This document shows, piece by piece, positions 32,619 to 40,441 of a stretch of DNA of 64,000 nt. A program made the translations under genes and the position numbers. The DNA comes from Acidobacteriota bacterium (GTDB lineage Bacteria; Acidobacteriota; Holophagae; Holophagales; Holophagaceae), in NCBI GenBank assembly GCA_016192145.1, contig JACPUT010000004.1, forward strand, positions 62,001-126,000, written 5' to 3'. Position 1 is the first letter of the stretch. Each line of letters begins with the position of its first letter. A model generated the notes under the pieces. That model was not told where the DNA came from. It worked only from the letters and a program-made list of their open reading frames with translations, and did not search any database.

Positions 32619-33707
32619 TCACCCCTGGAACCAGCCCGTGCCGCTCTGGAACCCCTTGTCCTTGGCCTTCATCTGGGCATGCCGGGCACGAGCCAGGTCG
32701 ATGAGGCGGTCGAGGAGCTCCCCGTAGGGCACCCCGCTGGCGGCCATCATCTTGGGATACATGGAGATGCTCGTGAAACCGGGGATCAGGTTGATCTCGT
32801 TGAGGTGGATCTTCCCGGATAGTCGCTCCAGGAAGAAATCGACCCGGGCCATGCCGTAGGCGTCCAGGGCCCGAAAGGCCTGGGCCGCCTGTTTGCGGAT
32901 GAGGTCCGCCAGTTCCACTGGGAGGTCCGCGGGGATCCGGGTGGTGCTCTTGCCCGCGATGTACTTGTCTTCGAAGGTGTAGAACTCGTCAGCCACGAGG
33001 ACTTCGCCAGGCTGGGACACGAAGGGATCATCCCCGCCGAGCACCGCCACTTCGATCTCGCGCACGTCGAGACCCTGCTCCACGAGCACACGGCGGTCAT
33101 AGGTGAAGGCCTTGTCCAGGGCACCGGGCAGTTCCGCGGCGGCCTTGACCTTCACGACCCCGATGCTGCTCCCCAGGTTCGCGGGCTTGAGGAAGAGGGG
33201 CAGGCCCAGGCGGGCCACCTCGCCGAGGCAGGCCTCCCGGTGGTGGGCCCAACGCTCCTCCGTGAGGCCCACGTAGGGCACCACGGGCAGGCCCTCGCTC
33301 TCCCAGATCCGCTTGGTGATCCACTTGTCCATGCCTGCGGCCATGGCCAGCAGGCCGGCGCCCGTGTAGGGGCGGTGGAGGAGTTCCAGGTAGCCCTGGA
33401 TCTGCCCGTCCTCGCCGCCGGCGCCGTGCAACGCGTTGAAGAAGAGGTCCGGCAGGGGCGTGGCCTCCGCACCCTTCTCCAGGGGCAGGAAGGGATGGGC
33501 ACTGCGGTCGGGGATCTCCCCGGCGGCCAGGCGGGCGAAGGGGTCCCCCGTCACCACCCACACGCCGTTGCGGGCGATGCCCATGGGCCGCACTTCGTAC
33601 CGGGCCGGATCCAGGTGCTGCGCGATGGAGCGCGCCGTGACGATGGAGACTTCGTGCTCGGGGGATTCCCCGCCGAAGAGGAGACCGATGGAGAGGCGCG
33701 TGGACAT
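32619..33707 (-). CDS. ddl: D-alanine--D-alanine ligase
   Basis: 362 residues. Family signatures are clear: LLFGGESPEHEVSIVTARS at the N-terminus, GEDGQIQGYLELLHRPYTG, KPANLGSSIGVVKV in the ATP-grasp fold, and near the C-terminus FFLERLSGKIHLNEINLIPGFT with the ATP and metal ligands. It joins two D-Ala molecules for peptidoglycan precursor synthesis. Length is typical. Cytoplasmic; probably independently transcribed. Confidence 0.96.
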   Translation of the reverse strand: MSTRLSIGLLFGGESPEHEVSIVTARSIAQHLDPARYEVRPMGIARNGVWVVTGDPFARLAAGEIPDRSAHPFLPLEKGAEATPLPDLFFNALHGAGGEDGQIQGYLELLHRPYTGAGLLAMAAGMDKWITKRIWESEGLPVVPYVGLTEERWAHHREACLGEVARLGLPLFLKPANLGSSIGVVKVKAAAELPGALDKAFTYDRRVLVEQGLDVREIEVAVLGGDDPFVSQPGEVLVADEFYTFEDKYIAGKSTTRIPADLPVELADLIRKQAAQAFRALDAYGMARVDFFLERLSGKIHLNEINLIPGFTSISMYPKMMAASGVPYGELLDRLIDLARARHAQMKAKDKGFQSGTGWFQG

Positions 33708-33802
33708 CGGTCCAGATTAATCGCCTTCAGCCCGATTGTGCGTCGGTGATCGGTCGGGGGCACCCTTTGTGGCATCCTGGTTTCCGCCACCCCGAGGAAC
33801 CC

Positions 33803-34282
33803 TTGCGCATCGCCATCTACCCAGGCTCTTTCGACCCCGTGCACTACGGGCACCTGGATCTCATCCAGCGGGCGGACAAGCTCGTGGATCGCCTCGTGGT
33901 GGCCGTGCTCCAGAACGAGGCGAAGCAGCCGGCCTTTTCGGTGGAGGAGCGCATCCAGTTCCTGCGGGAGATGACCAAGGACATGAAGAAGGTGGAGATC
34001 ACCTCCTTCCACGGCCTTCTGGTGGATTTCGCCCGCCAGCGGAAGGCCCAGTTCATCGTGCGGGGCCTGCGCGCCTTCAGCGACTTCGAGTTCGAGTTCC
34101 AGATGGCGCTCATGAACCGCAAGCTGGCGCCGGAGCTGGAGACGGTGTTCCTCATGCCCAAGGAGAAGTACTCCGCCGTGAGTTCCAAGCTCGTGCGGGA
34201 GATCGGCCACTTCGGAGGGGATCTCACCGAACTGGTGCCAGAACTCATCCGCGAGCGGGTCGTCTCAGGCCTGCTCAAGTAA
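33803..34282 (+). CDS. coaD: Phosphopantetheine adenylyltransferase
   Basis: 159 residues from TTG 33803 behind GAGGA; the longer frame upstream is rejected because IAIYPGSFDPVHYGHLD begins directly after this start, as in other CoaD proteins. The HYGH nucleotidyltransferase motif, RGLRAFSDFEFEFQMALMNRKL and the SAVSSKLVREI segment identify it. It transfers AMP to 4'-phosphopantetheine in coenzyme A synthesis. The last 18 nt overlap the convergent NTF2-fold gene. Confidence 0.95.
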   Translation: MRIAIYPGSFDPVHYGHLDLIQRADKLVDRLVVAVLQNEAKQPAFSVEERIQFLREMTKDMKKVEITSFHGLLVDFARQRKAQFIVRGLRAFSDFEFEFQMALMNRKLAPELETVFLMPKEKYSAVSSKLVREIGHFGGDLTELVPELIRERVVSGLLK

Positions 34283-35038
34283 CGGGCGGGGGTTCCAGTA
34301 GATCCGGTAGCGGGCGATCCTCCCATCCTCCGCGAATCGGAAGAGGGAGATGCCCCGGATGTCCTGGGCCAAGCCATCGTGACCGATGGCCCGGCCCTCC
34401 CAATGGGCCGCAACATCGCCTTGGGCCTGGAAGGCCTCCAACGGCCTCATGCGGATCTCCGGAAAGCGGCTCACCGCGGATTCGTAAATGGCCCGGAGCG
34501 TGGCTTCGCCCCGCAGGCCTGGCCCGGCCAGGGTGCCGCCAAAGCTGCCCTCCTCCGTGAACAGAAGCCCCACGGCGGTCCAGTCCCGCCCATTGAAGCC
34601 CTCGAAGTAGGCTTCGATGGCCTCGCGGTGATGGGGATCCACTCCCGTGGAATCGGCTGGCCCCACGCCGGTGAGCGCCCGGGGGTTCCAGAACACCTGG
34701 GCTAGGCGGATCTTCGCGTCCTCATCGAAGTCGAACAGCGTGATGCCGTGGACGGGGGTCCTCCCGCCCGAGGGCGCCCTGACCTCCCCCGCCCAGACCA
34801 CCATCACTTCGGATTGGGCCTGATATAGGGTGACGGGGGACATCATCAAATCCCCCAACCCCCCGCACGCCGTGCGCAGGATGGCCTTCTGCACCCCGAC
34901 ACCGGATACGGGCGTGCCCGTGAGCGTGCCTCCCACCGCGCCATCGGGGCGGAAGCAGGCCAAGTAGGCGTCCTCGGCACGCGCGTTGAAGGCCCTGTAA
35001 TAGGCCTCGATCCGTGCCTTGAAACGGGGATCCACCAC
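34265..35038 (-). CDS. Protein with two SnoaL/NTF2-like domains
   Basis: 257 residues made of two similar domains, about 8-120 and 135-250, each with a starting helix (IEAYYRAFNARAEDAYLACF / IEAYFEGFNGRDWTAVGLLF), a Gly-Thr-Leu-rich segment (GTLTGTPV / GTLAGPGL), and a final beta strand with a WNPR motif. Duplicated SnoaL-like (NTF2 fold) domains. Such proteins are often isomerases or ligand-binding, and substrate is unknown. Internal duplication can be read directly by lining up the two halves. Confidence 0.85.
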   Translation of the reverse strand: MVDPRFKARIEAYYRAFNARAEDAYLACFRPDGAVGGTLTGTPVSGVGVQKAILRTACGGLGDLMMSPVTLYQAQSEVMVVWAGEVRAPSGGRTPVHGITLFDFDEDAKIRLAQVFWNPRALTGVGPADSTGVDPHHREAIEAYFEGFNGRDWTAVGLLFTEEGSFGGTLAGPGLRGEATLRAIYESAVSRFPEIRMRPLEAFQAQGDVAAHWEGRAIGHDGLAQDIRGISLFRFAEDGRIARYRIYWNPRPLLEQA

Positions 35039-35113
35039 CGGGGCTCCGAGGAGTCACCCGGAGGGTACCTTACAATCCAACGCCTCGCGAGGATTACGCC
35101 ATCCCCTACCGGC

Positions 35114-37222
35114 TCACCCGACTTCCGCGAGCTTGAGCCGCACCTGCTCCCGCTGCAGCCAGGCCTGCTGGGCCTCCGTGAGGCCCGCGGCGAGGGCCCG
35201 CTCGGCGGCCTCCCGGCAGCGTTCCAGCAGCCGGCGATCCCGCACCAGATCCGCCACCTGGAACTGGGGCACGCCGGATTGCCGCGTGCCGAAGAACTCG
35301 CCGGGCCCCCGAAGTTCCAGGTCCTTCTGGGCGATGCGGAAACCATCCTGCGTCTGCACGAGGATCCGCAGGCGCTCCGTCTCGGAGCCGCTGATCATGA
35401 CGAAGTGGCTGGCGTGGGCCCCCCGGCCGACCCGGCCCCGCAGCTGATGCAGCTGCGAGAGGCCGAAGCGCTCGGCGTGGTCCACCACCATCACGGTGGC
35501 GTTGGGAACGTCCACGCCCACCTCGATGACCGTCGTGGCGACCAGCAGCTTCGCCTCGCCCCGGACGAACCGTTGCATGCGAGCCGTCATCTCATCGGCC
35601 TTGAGCCGCCCGTGGACCACCTCCAGCGGGGTATCCGGGAAGATGCCGCGCAACAACGCCTCCATGGCCTGGATATCCCGCAGCTGCACCTTGCCTTCAT
35701 CGGTGGGATCGATGCTGGGGCTCACCACATAGGCCTGCCGGCCTTCGGCGAGTTCCCTGCGGACCCGCTCCCAGGCCCGCTCGGCATGATCGGGATCCAC
35801 CAGGTGCGTCTTGATCGGTTGGCGGCCGGGCGGCAGCTCGTCGAGCACGGATTGCTCCAGATCCCCGAAGAGCGAGAGGGCCAGACTGCGGGGGATCGGC
35901 GTGGCGCTCATGACGAGGAAGTGGGGATCCCCGCCCTTCTCCTTCAGGGCCTCCCGCTGCTTCACGCCGAAGCGGTGCTGCTCGTCCACCACGGCGAGGC
36001 GCAGGTCCTGGAAGGCCACGGCCTCCTGGAAGAGCGCGTGGGTGCCCACCACGTAAGCCGCCTCGCCCGAGGCGATGCGCGCGAGGGCCGCCCGCTTCTC
36101 CGCCGCCTTCATCCCCCCGAGCAGCACCTGCAGGCGCCCGCCCTCCCCGCCCAGGTAGCGGGAGAGGCTCTGGGCGTGTTGGCGTGCCAGGACTTCCGTG
36201 GGCACGAGGAAGGCGCCCTGGCCCCCGGTCTCCGCCACCATGGCCAGGCTGAGGAAGGCGACCAGCGTCTTCCCGCTGCCCACGTCCCCCTGCAGCAGGC
36301 GGTGCATGACCCGACCGGAAGTGAGGTCCCCCACGATCTCCTTGAATGCCCGGCGCTGCGCCCCCGTGAGGGGGAATGGCAGATAGGCCCTGAGGCGCTC
36401 CCGGAGTTCGGGCGAGGTGGGGACCACCCTGCCCCGGCGCTGGAGCCTTCCGGCCCGGCGAAGGGAGATGCCCAGCGCGAAGGCAAAGAGCTCCTCGGCG
36501 GCCATGCGCTGATGGGCGGGGCTCAGCCCCGCGGCCAGGGCCTGGGGGTCGGCGTCCTCGGGGGGCTGGTGGAGGTGGCGCAGGGCCTCCAGGGGCCCCG
36601 GAAGCTCCTTCCGGAGTTCCAAGGGCAGCCACTCCTCGGGATCCACCCGGCTCAGGGCTTCCTGGGCCACCTGCGCGCGCACCCGGCTGGAGAGCGGGCC
36701 GATGCGGCGGTACAGCGGGAGGAATCGCTTGATCCAGGCGCCCTCATCCTCCTTGCTGAACCGTTCGAAGGCGGGGCTGCGCAGTTCCAGGCCCGCGCGC
36801 CCCATGGAGAGGGGCCCCCAGGCGAGCAGGCGATCCCCGGCCTTCAGGCTCTTGGCCAGCCAGGGTTGATTGAAGAACAGGAGCCGCAGGGAGCCGCTGC
36901 CATCTTCCAGCAACACCTCGGTGATCATCATGCGACGCACCCGGGTGGCGGCCTGGCGAAGGTCCGTGATGGTGCCCAGGACGGTGATGGGCTCCCGTGC
37001 CTCCGCAGGGCCGAAGCCCCCCCCGCCGTGCTCGAAACCCCACGTGTCCAACTTGCCGAGGGGGGTGAGCTCCCCCCGGTCCACATAGCGGTAGGGCAGG
37101 CCCAATAGGAGGTCCCGAAGGGTCTCGATCCCGGCTTCCTGCAAGGCGGCCGCCCGGGCGGGCCCCAGCCCGCGAAGCACGGTCACCTTGGCGATCAGGG
37201 GAAGGTTGGGAAAGCCAGACAT
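35114..37222 (-). CDS. recG: ATP-dependent DNA helicase RecG
   Basis: 702 residues from ATG 37222, where the sequence MSGFPNLPLIAKVTVLRGLG opens the usual N-terminal domain; the frame extends further upstream but without support. Domains: N-terminal wedge/OB region with LLLGLPYRYVDRG; helicase motor with Walker A GDVGSGKT, DEQH box, SATPIPRSLAL and the QLHQLRGRVGRG motif. RecG remodels stalled replication forks and Holliday junctions. Length fits the family. Confidence 0.96.
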   Translation of the reverse strand: MSGFPNLPLIAKVTVLRGLGPARAAALQEAGIETLRDLLLGLPYRYVDRGELTPLGKLDTWGFEHGGGGFGPAEAREPITVLGTITDLRQAATRVRRMMITEVLLEDGSGSLRLLFFNQPWLAKSLKAGDRLLAWGPLSMGRAGLELRSPAFERFSKEDEGAWIKRFLPLYRRIGPLSSRVRAQVAQEALSRVDPEEWLPLELRKELPGPLEALRHLHQPPEDADPQALAAGLSPAHQRMAAEELFAFALGISLRRAGRLQRRGRVVPTSPELRERLRAYLPFPLTGAQRRAFKEIVGDLTSGRVMHRLLQGDVGSGKTLVAFLSLAMVAETGGQGAFLVPTEVLARQHAQSLSRYLGGEGGRLQVLLGGMKAAEKRAALARIASGEAAYVVGTHALFQEAVAFQDLRLAVVDEQHRFGVKQREALKEKGGDPHFLVMSATPIPRSLALSLFGDLEQSVLDELPPGRQPIKTHLVDPDHAERAWERVRRELAEGRQAYVVSPSIDPTDEGKVQLRDIQAMEALLRGIFPDTPLEVVHGRLKADEMTARMQRFVRGEAKLLVATTVIEVGVDVPNATVMVVDHAERFGLSQLHQLRGRVGRGAHASHFVMISGSETERLRILVQTQDGFRIAQKDLELRGPGEFFGTRQSGVPQFQVADLVRDRRLLERCREAAERALAAGLTEAQQAWLQREQVRLKLAEVG

Positions 37223-37359
37223 GGATTGAAGCAGAGTACCGGATCCCCCTTCCCCTTTTCGTCGCGCAGCCCATGCACTGATTTTCACCTTCAACATATC
37301 GGTTCGACTTGCATTTTGCCGATACCAGACCAAGTTTGATGGATTCCTCCCGGTGATCC

Positions 37360-38829
37360 ATGCCCAAGATCGACAAGATGCTGACGCTCCTCCTCCAGAA
37401 AGAGGGGCAGACCCTCCGGCTGGATCCGGGCGAACTCCCCGCCATGGACCTCCCCGGGGGCCACCGCCAGAACCTGGGCGTGCAGGAATCCCTGGGGACG
37501 GTGCTGGACGGCATCGCCAAGGAAATCCTCCCCAAGGACTTAGAGACTCCCTACCTGCGGGGGGAGAAGGTGCAATTCCATTACGCCTTCGAGGGCGTGA
37601 CCTTCACGGTGGTCTTCGTGAAGTCTCCCTTCGGCACGCGGATCGTCGCAGCCCGCGGCGTGGCGAAGGCGGCCCCCCGGGAGGGTGGATCCCCTTCGGG
37701 CCCCCTCGCCGTGGTGGCCGAATCCCGGGGGCTCGAAACCTTCCTCGGCCGGCTCCTTTCCAGCGGTTCTTCCGACCTCTTCCTCAATCCCGAAGAAGCC
37801 CCCATCGCCCAGGCCCAAGGTCGCTTCGTCCCCTGGCAGGACCTCGGAGCCACCCCCCTGCCCGAGATCGAATCCCTCATCCGGGAACTCGCCCCCAAGA
37901 AGGCCCTGGAGACCTTCCTGGGTGGGGAGGATGTCGAGTTCGCCGTGGACCATCCCAAACGCCAGTGCCGCCTGCGGGTGAACCTCCTCCATGGCAGCGC
38001 CGGACCCGCCCTCGCCCTCCGCCTGCTACCCCGGGGGGTACCGGATGCCCAAAGCCTCGGCCTGCGCGAGGAAGTGTGCCGCCTCGCCTCCCTCAACCGG
38101 GGCTTGGTCCTGCTGACGGGCCCCATGGCCAGCGGGCGCAGCTCCACGTTGGCCTGCCTGCTGGCCTGGGTGCGGACCCAGCGGGAGGCCTTCATGATCA
38201 CGCTGGAGGATGCCATCGAGTACGCCCTCCCCGAAGGACGCGGGCTCGTTCGCCAGCGGGAGATCGGCCGCGACGGAGAGCGGCAGGCCCGAGCCATCCG
38301 CACGGCGCTCAAGCAGCGGCCCGAGCTTCTGGCCGTGGATGAATGGGCGGGCGGGCCGGGCCTCGAGGCATTGCTGGAGGCCGCCTGCGAAGGGCGCCTG
38401 GTGCTCGTGGTGCTCCGGGCCCCCTGCGCCCTCGATGCCCTTCGCCGGATCGAGGGTTCCTTCATCCCGGAGCGCCGGCCTTGGGTCCACGCCCTCCTCG
38501 CCGAGGGGCTGAAGGCCGTGGTAGGGCATGCCCTCATCCCCAGGGCCGGCGGAGGGTTGGCCCTCGCCCAGGAAACCTTGTTCAATACCCCGGCCGTCGC
38601 GGAACTCCTGCGATCCGGCAGCCTGGACAAGATCCCCAACGTGCAGAAGGGCGCCCGCTACGGCCAGCACAGCCAAGCGGACGCCTTGGTGGAGCTCGTC
38701 CAGAACCACCGGGTGGAAGCCATGGAGGCCTACCGCCGGGCGGGCGACCGCGAAGCCTTCATGGGGGCCTGCCGCAAGGCCGGCCTGGATTTCGATCCCC
38801 GCGCGGATGGCCGGATCACGGAGGACTGA
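37360..38829 (+). CDS. PilT/GspE-family ATPase with altered Walker A
   Basis: 489 residues. The C-terminal two thirds have the layout of PilT retraction ATPases: a beta/alpha N-domain, then Walker A at 254-263, an Asp-box like region, Walker B at LLAVDEWAG and a His-box region. The Walker A reads GPMASGRSST, with Arg260 in place of the essential Lys. Walker B keeps Asp-Glu. An additional N-terminal region of about 110 residues precedes. ATP hydrolysis is probably impaired unless Arg compensates. The last 30 nt precede a 28-bp palindrome. Confidence 0.8.
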   Translation: MPKIDKMLTLLLQKEGQTLRLDPGELPAMDLPGGHRQNLGVQESLGTVLDGIAKEILPKDLETPYLRGEKVQFHYAFEGVTFTVVFVKSPFGTRIVAARGVAKAAPREGGSPSGPLAVVAESRGLETFLGRLLSSGSSDLFLNPEEAPIAQAQGRFVPWQDLGATPLPEIESLIRELAPKKALETFLGGEDVEFAVDHPKRQCRLRVNLLHGSAGPALALRLLPRGVPDAQSLGLREEVCRLASLNRGLVLLTGPMASGRSSTLACLLAWVRTQREAFMITLEDAIEYALPEGRGLVRQREIGRDGERQARAIRTALKQRPELLAVDEWAGGPGLEALLEAACEGRLVLVVLRAPCALDALRRIEGSFIPERRPWVHALLAEGLKAVVGHALIPRAGGGLALAQETLFNTPAVAELLRSGSLDKIPNVQKGARYGQHSQADALVELVQNHRVEAMEAYRRAGDREAFMGACRKAGLDFDPRADGRITED

Positions 38830-38833
38830 GGGC

Positions 38834-38892
38834 CTAGGAGCGTGTCCAAGTAACCCATGGGAGCCCCATGGGTTACTTGGACACGCTCCTAG
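38834..38892. terminator. 28-bp perfect palindrome, bidirectional terminator type
   Basis: The 28 nt from 38834 to 38861 (beginning CTAGGAGCGTGTCC) and the 28 nt from 38865 to 38892 are exact complements around a 3-nt AGC loop. It lies between the PilT-like gene (plus) and murG (minus), and the murG stop codon is inside its right arm. A related 17-mer (one mismatch) occurs at 60194-60210 at the end of another gene. No U-tracts. Confidence 0.75.
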
Positions 38893-39980
38893 CAACCCTC
38901 CCCCAGTTGCCCCGCCAGATCATCCAGGCAGGATTTCACCGCCCGGTTGGGTTCCGGGGTTTTCCCCAGCTTCAGGCGGGCATAGGGCGTGGCCATGTGC
39001 GAGGCGCAATGGGCCTCGATGAAATCGTGCAGGTTGGGCTGCTGGAGGGTGACGATCACCCGATTCTCCCGGCCCATGGCCTCGGCGTTCCGCCGTTGAT
39101 GGTCCCCGGCGCTGTTGGGGAGGGGGATCATCAGGGCGCCTCGCCCCGCCGCCTTCAGCTCCGCACAGGTGCTGGCCCCGGCCCGGCAGACGACGAAGCT
39201 GCTGTCCTCCAGGGCCTGAGCCATGTCCTCGATGAAGGGCACGAGCCGATGGCGGGGTTCCCGCGGACGATCCTTGAGGCGCTCGTACTCCGCCGGCCCG
39301 GCCTGATGGAGGATGGTCCAATCCGGGAATTGTTCCAGCAGGGGCGGGGCCGCCAGGAACATGGCCTCGTTGATGGCCCGGGCTCCGCCGCTGCCGCCCA
39401 TGATCAGCAGCTGGAAGGGGGCCTTGACCTCCTTCAGGGGCCGGAAGGGGCGCAGGAAGGCGGCGCGCACGGGGGTGCCCACGGTGAGGCAGTCGGCGCC
39501 GGGGAGCAGGGCCTTCACGGCATCGACGCCGCACCACACCCGGCGCGCCCCGGGCGCCACCTGCTTCACGAGCATCCCCGGCGCCGCATTGCTTTCATGA
39601 AGGAAATAGGGGATCCCCAGGGCCCGGGCCGCCAGCAGGGCGGGCCCGGAACCGTATCCGCCGGTGCCGATCACGGCCCAGGGCCGTTGCCGACGCCAGG
39701 TGGCCTTGAGCCGGGAGGTGGCGCGCCAGGCCTTCCAGGCCGCCCGGGCCATGGCCACGGGGCTTCGCCCCAGGAAGCCCTCCACATCGAGCAGGAGGTG
39801 CGGCCATGGGCTCTCCGGGAGCTTGCGGGCTTCGATGCCCCGCAGCGCCCCCACGAAGGCGATGGGAAGTTCAACCCAACGTTCGCGGGCCCCCTCGGCC
39901 AAAGCCACGGCGGGGAAGTAGTGTCCTCCGGTGCCGCCCCCCGTGAATACCAGTGCGTTCGTGAAGTCCGGTGCCTGCAT
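38889..39980 (-). CDS. murG: UDP-N-acetylglucosamine--N-acetylmuramyl-pentapeptide transferase
   Basis: 363 residues. The N-terminal glycine-rich loop FTGGGTGGHYFPAVALAE and the HESNAAPG segment are those of MurG, as is the C-terminal LIMGGSGGARAINEAM region and the acceptor-site pattern RAGASTCAELKAAGRGALMIPLP. It makes lipid II on the inner face of the membrane. Lone gene here, outside a dcw cluster. The end lies in a perfect palindrome. Confidence 0.95.
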   Translation of the reverse strand: MQAPDFTNALVFTGGGTGGHYFPAVALAEGARERWVELPIAFVGALRGIEARKLPESPWPHLLLDVEGFLGRSPVAMARAAWKAWRATSRLKATWRRQRPWAVIGTGGYGSGPALLAARALGIPYFLHESNAAPGMLVKQVAPGARRVWCGVDAVKALLPGADCLTVGTPVRAAFLRPFRPLKEVKAPFQLLIMGGSGGARAINEAMFLAAPPLLEQFPDWTILHQAGPAEYERLKDRPREPRHRLVPFIEDMAQALEDSSFVVCRAGASTCAELKAAGRGALMIPLPNSAGDHQRRNAEAMGRENRVIVTLQQPNLHDFIEAHCASHMATPYARLKLGKTPEPNRAVKSCLDDLAGQLGEGC

Positions 39981-40024
39981 GAAGGATCCAGTTCCATGAT
40001 GGCGCGGAGCGCCTGAATGGGACG

Positions 40025-40041
40025 GCGCTCCGAAGGAGCGC
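40025..40041. other. Short GC-rich hairpin between murG and response regulator
   Basis: GCGCTCC (40025-40031), loop GAA, GGAGCGC (40035-40041). It lies between divergent or successive minus-strand genes (response regulator end at 40077 and murG start at 39980). No U-tract, possibly part of a terminator for the regulator operon. Confidence 0.4.
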
Positions 40042-40076
40042 TGTGCGACTGGAATCAGGCTATCAGCCCCTCCGGT

Positions 40077-40439
40077 TCACTCCACGCCCAGCAGCTTCTT
40101 GATCTTCGCGAGCAGCCGGGGGAACTCCACGGGCTTCGTTTCGAAATCGTTGCAGCCCGCGGCCAGCGCCTTATCCTGATCGCTCTGGAGGGCATGGGCG
40201 GTGAGGGCGATGATGGGCATCCTGGCCCCCTGGGATCGCAGGGCCCGGGTGGCATCGAAGCCATCCATGAGGGGGAGGCCGATATCCATGAGCACGAGGT
40301 CAGGCTGATCCGCCAGCGCGGCCCGCACTCCGGCCTCGCCATCTTCGGCGAAGGTCACGTCCATGCCCTGGCGCTTCAGCAGCCGGGATAGGGAATCGCG
40401 ATTCAGCTCGTTGTCCTCGACCAGCAGGATCTTCGGCAT
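40077..40439 (-). CDS. Single-domain response regulator
   Basis: 120 residues from ATG 40439; a TTG two codons upstream overlaps the kinase stop but ATG has a better spaced GGGAG. A complete receiver domain: acidic Glu-Asp-Asn pocket near residue 8, the phosphoacceptor D52 in LMDIGLP, Thr/Ala at the switch (ALTAHA), and conserved Lys in TKPVE. It probably receives phosphate from the hybrid kinase next to it, and no output domain is present. Confidence 0.92.
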   Translation of the reverse strand: MPKILLVEDNELNRDSLSRLLKRQGMDVTFAEDGEAGVRAALADQPDLVLMDIGLPLMDGFDATRALRSQGARMPIIALTAHALQSDQDKALAAGCNDFETKPVEFPRLLAKIKKLLGVE

Positions 40440-40441
40440 GC

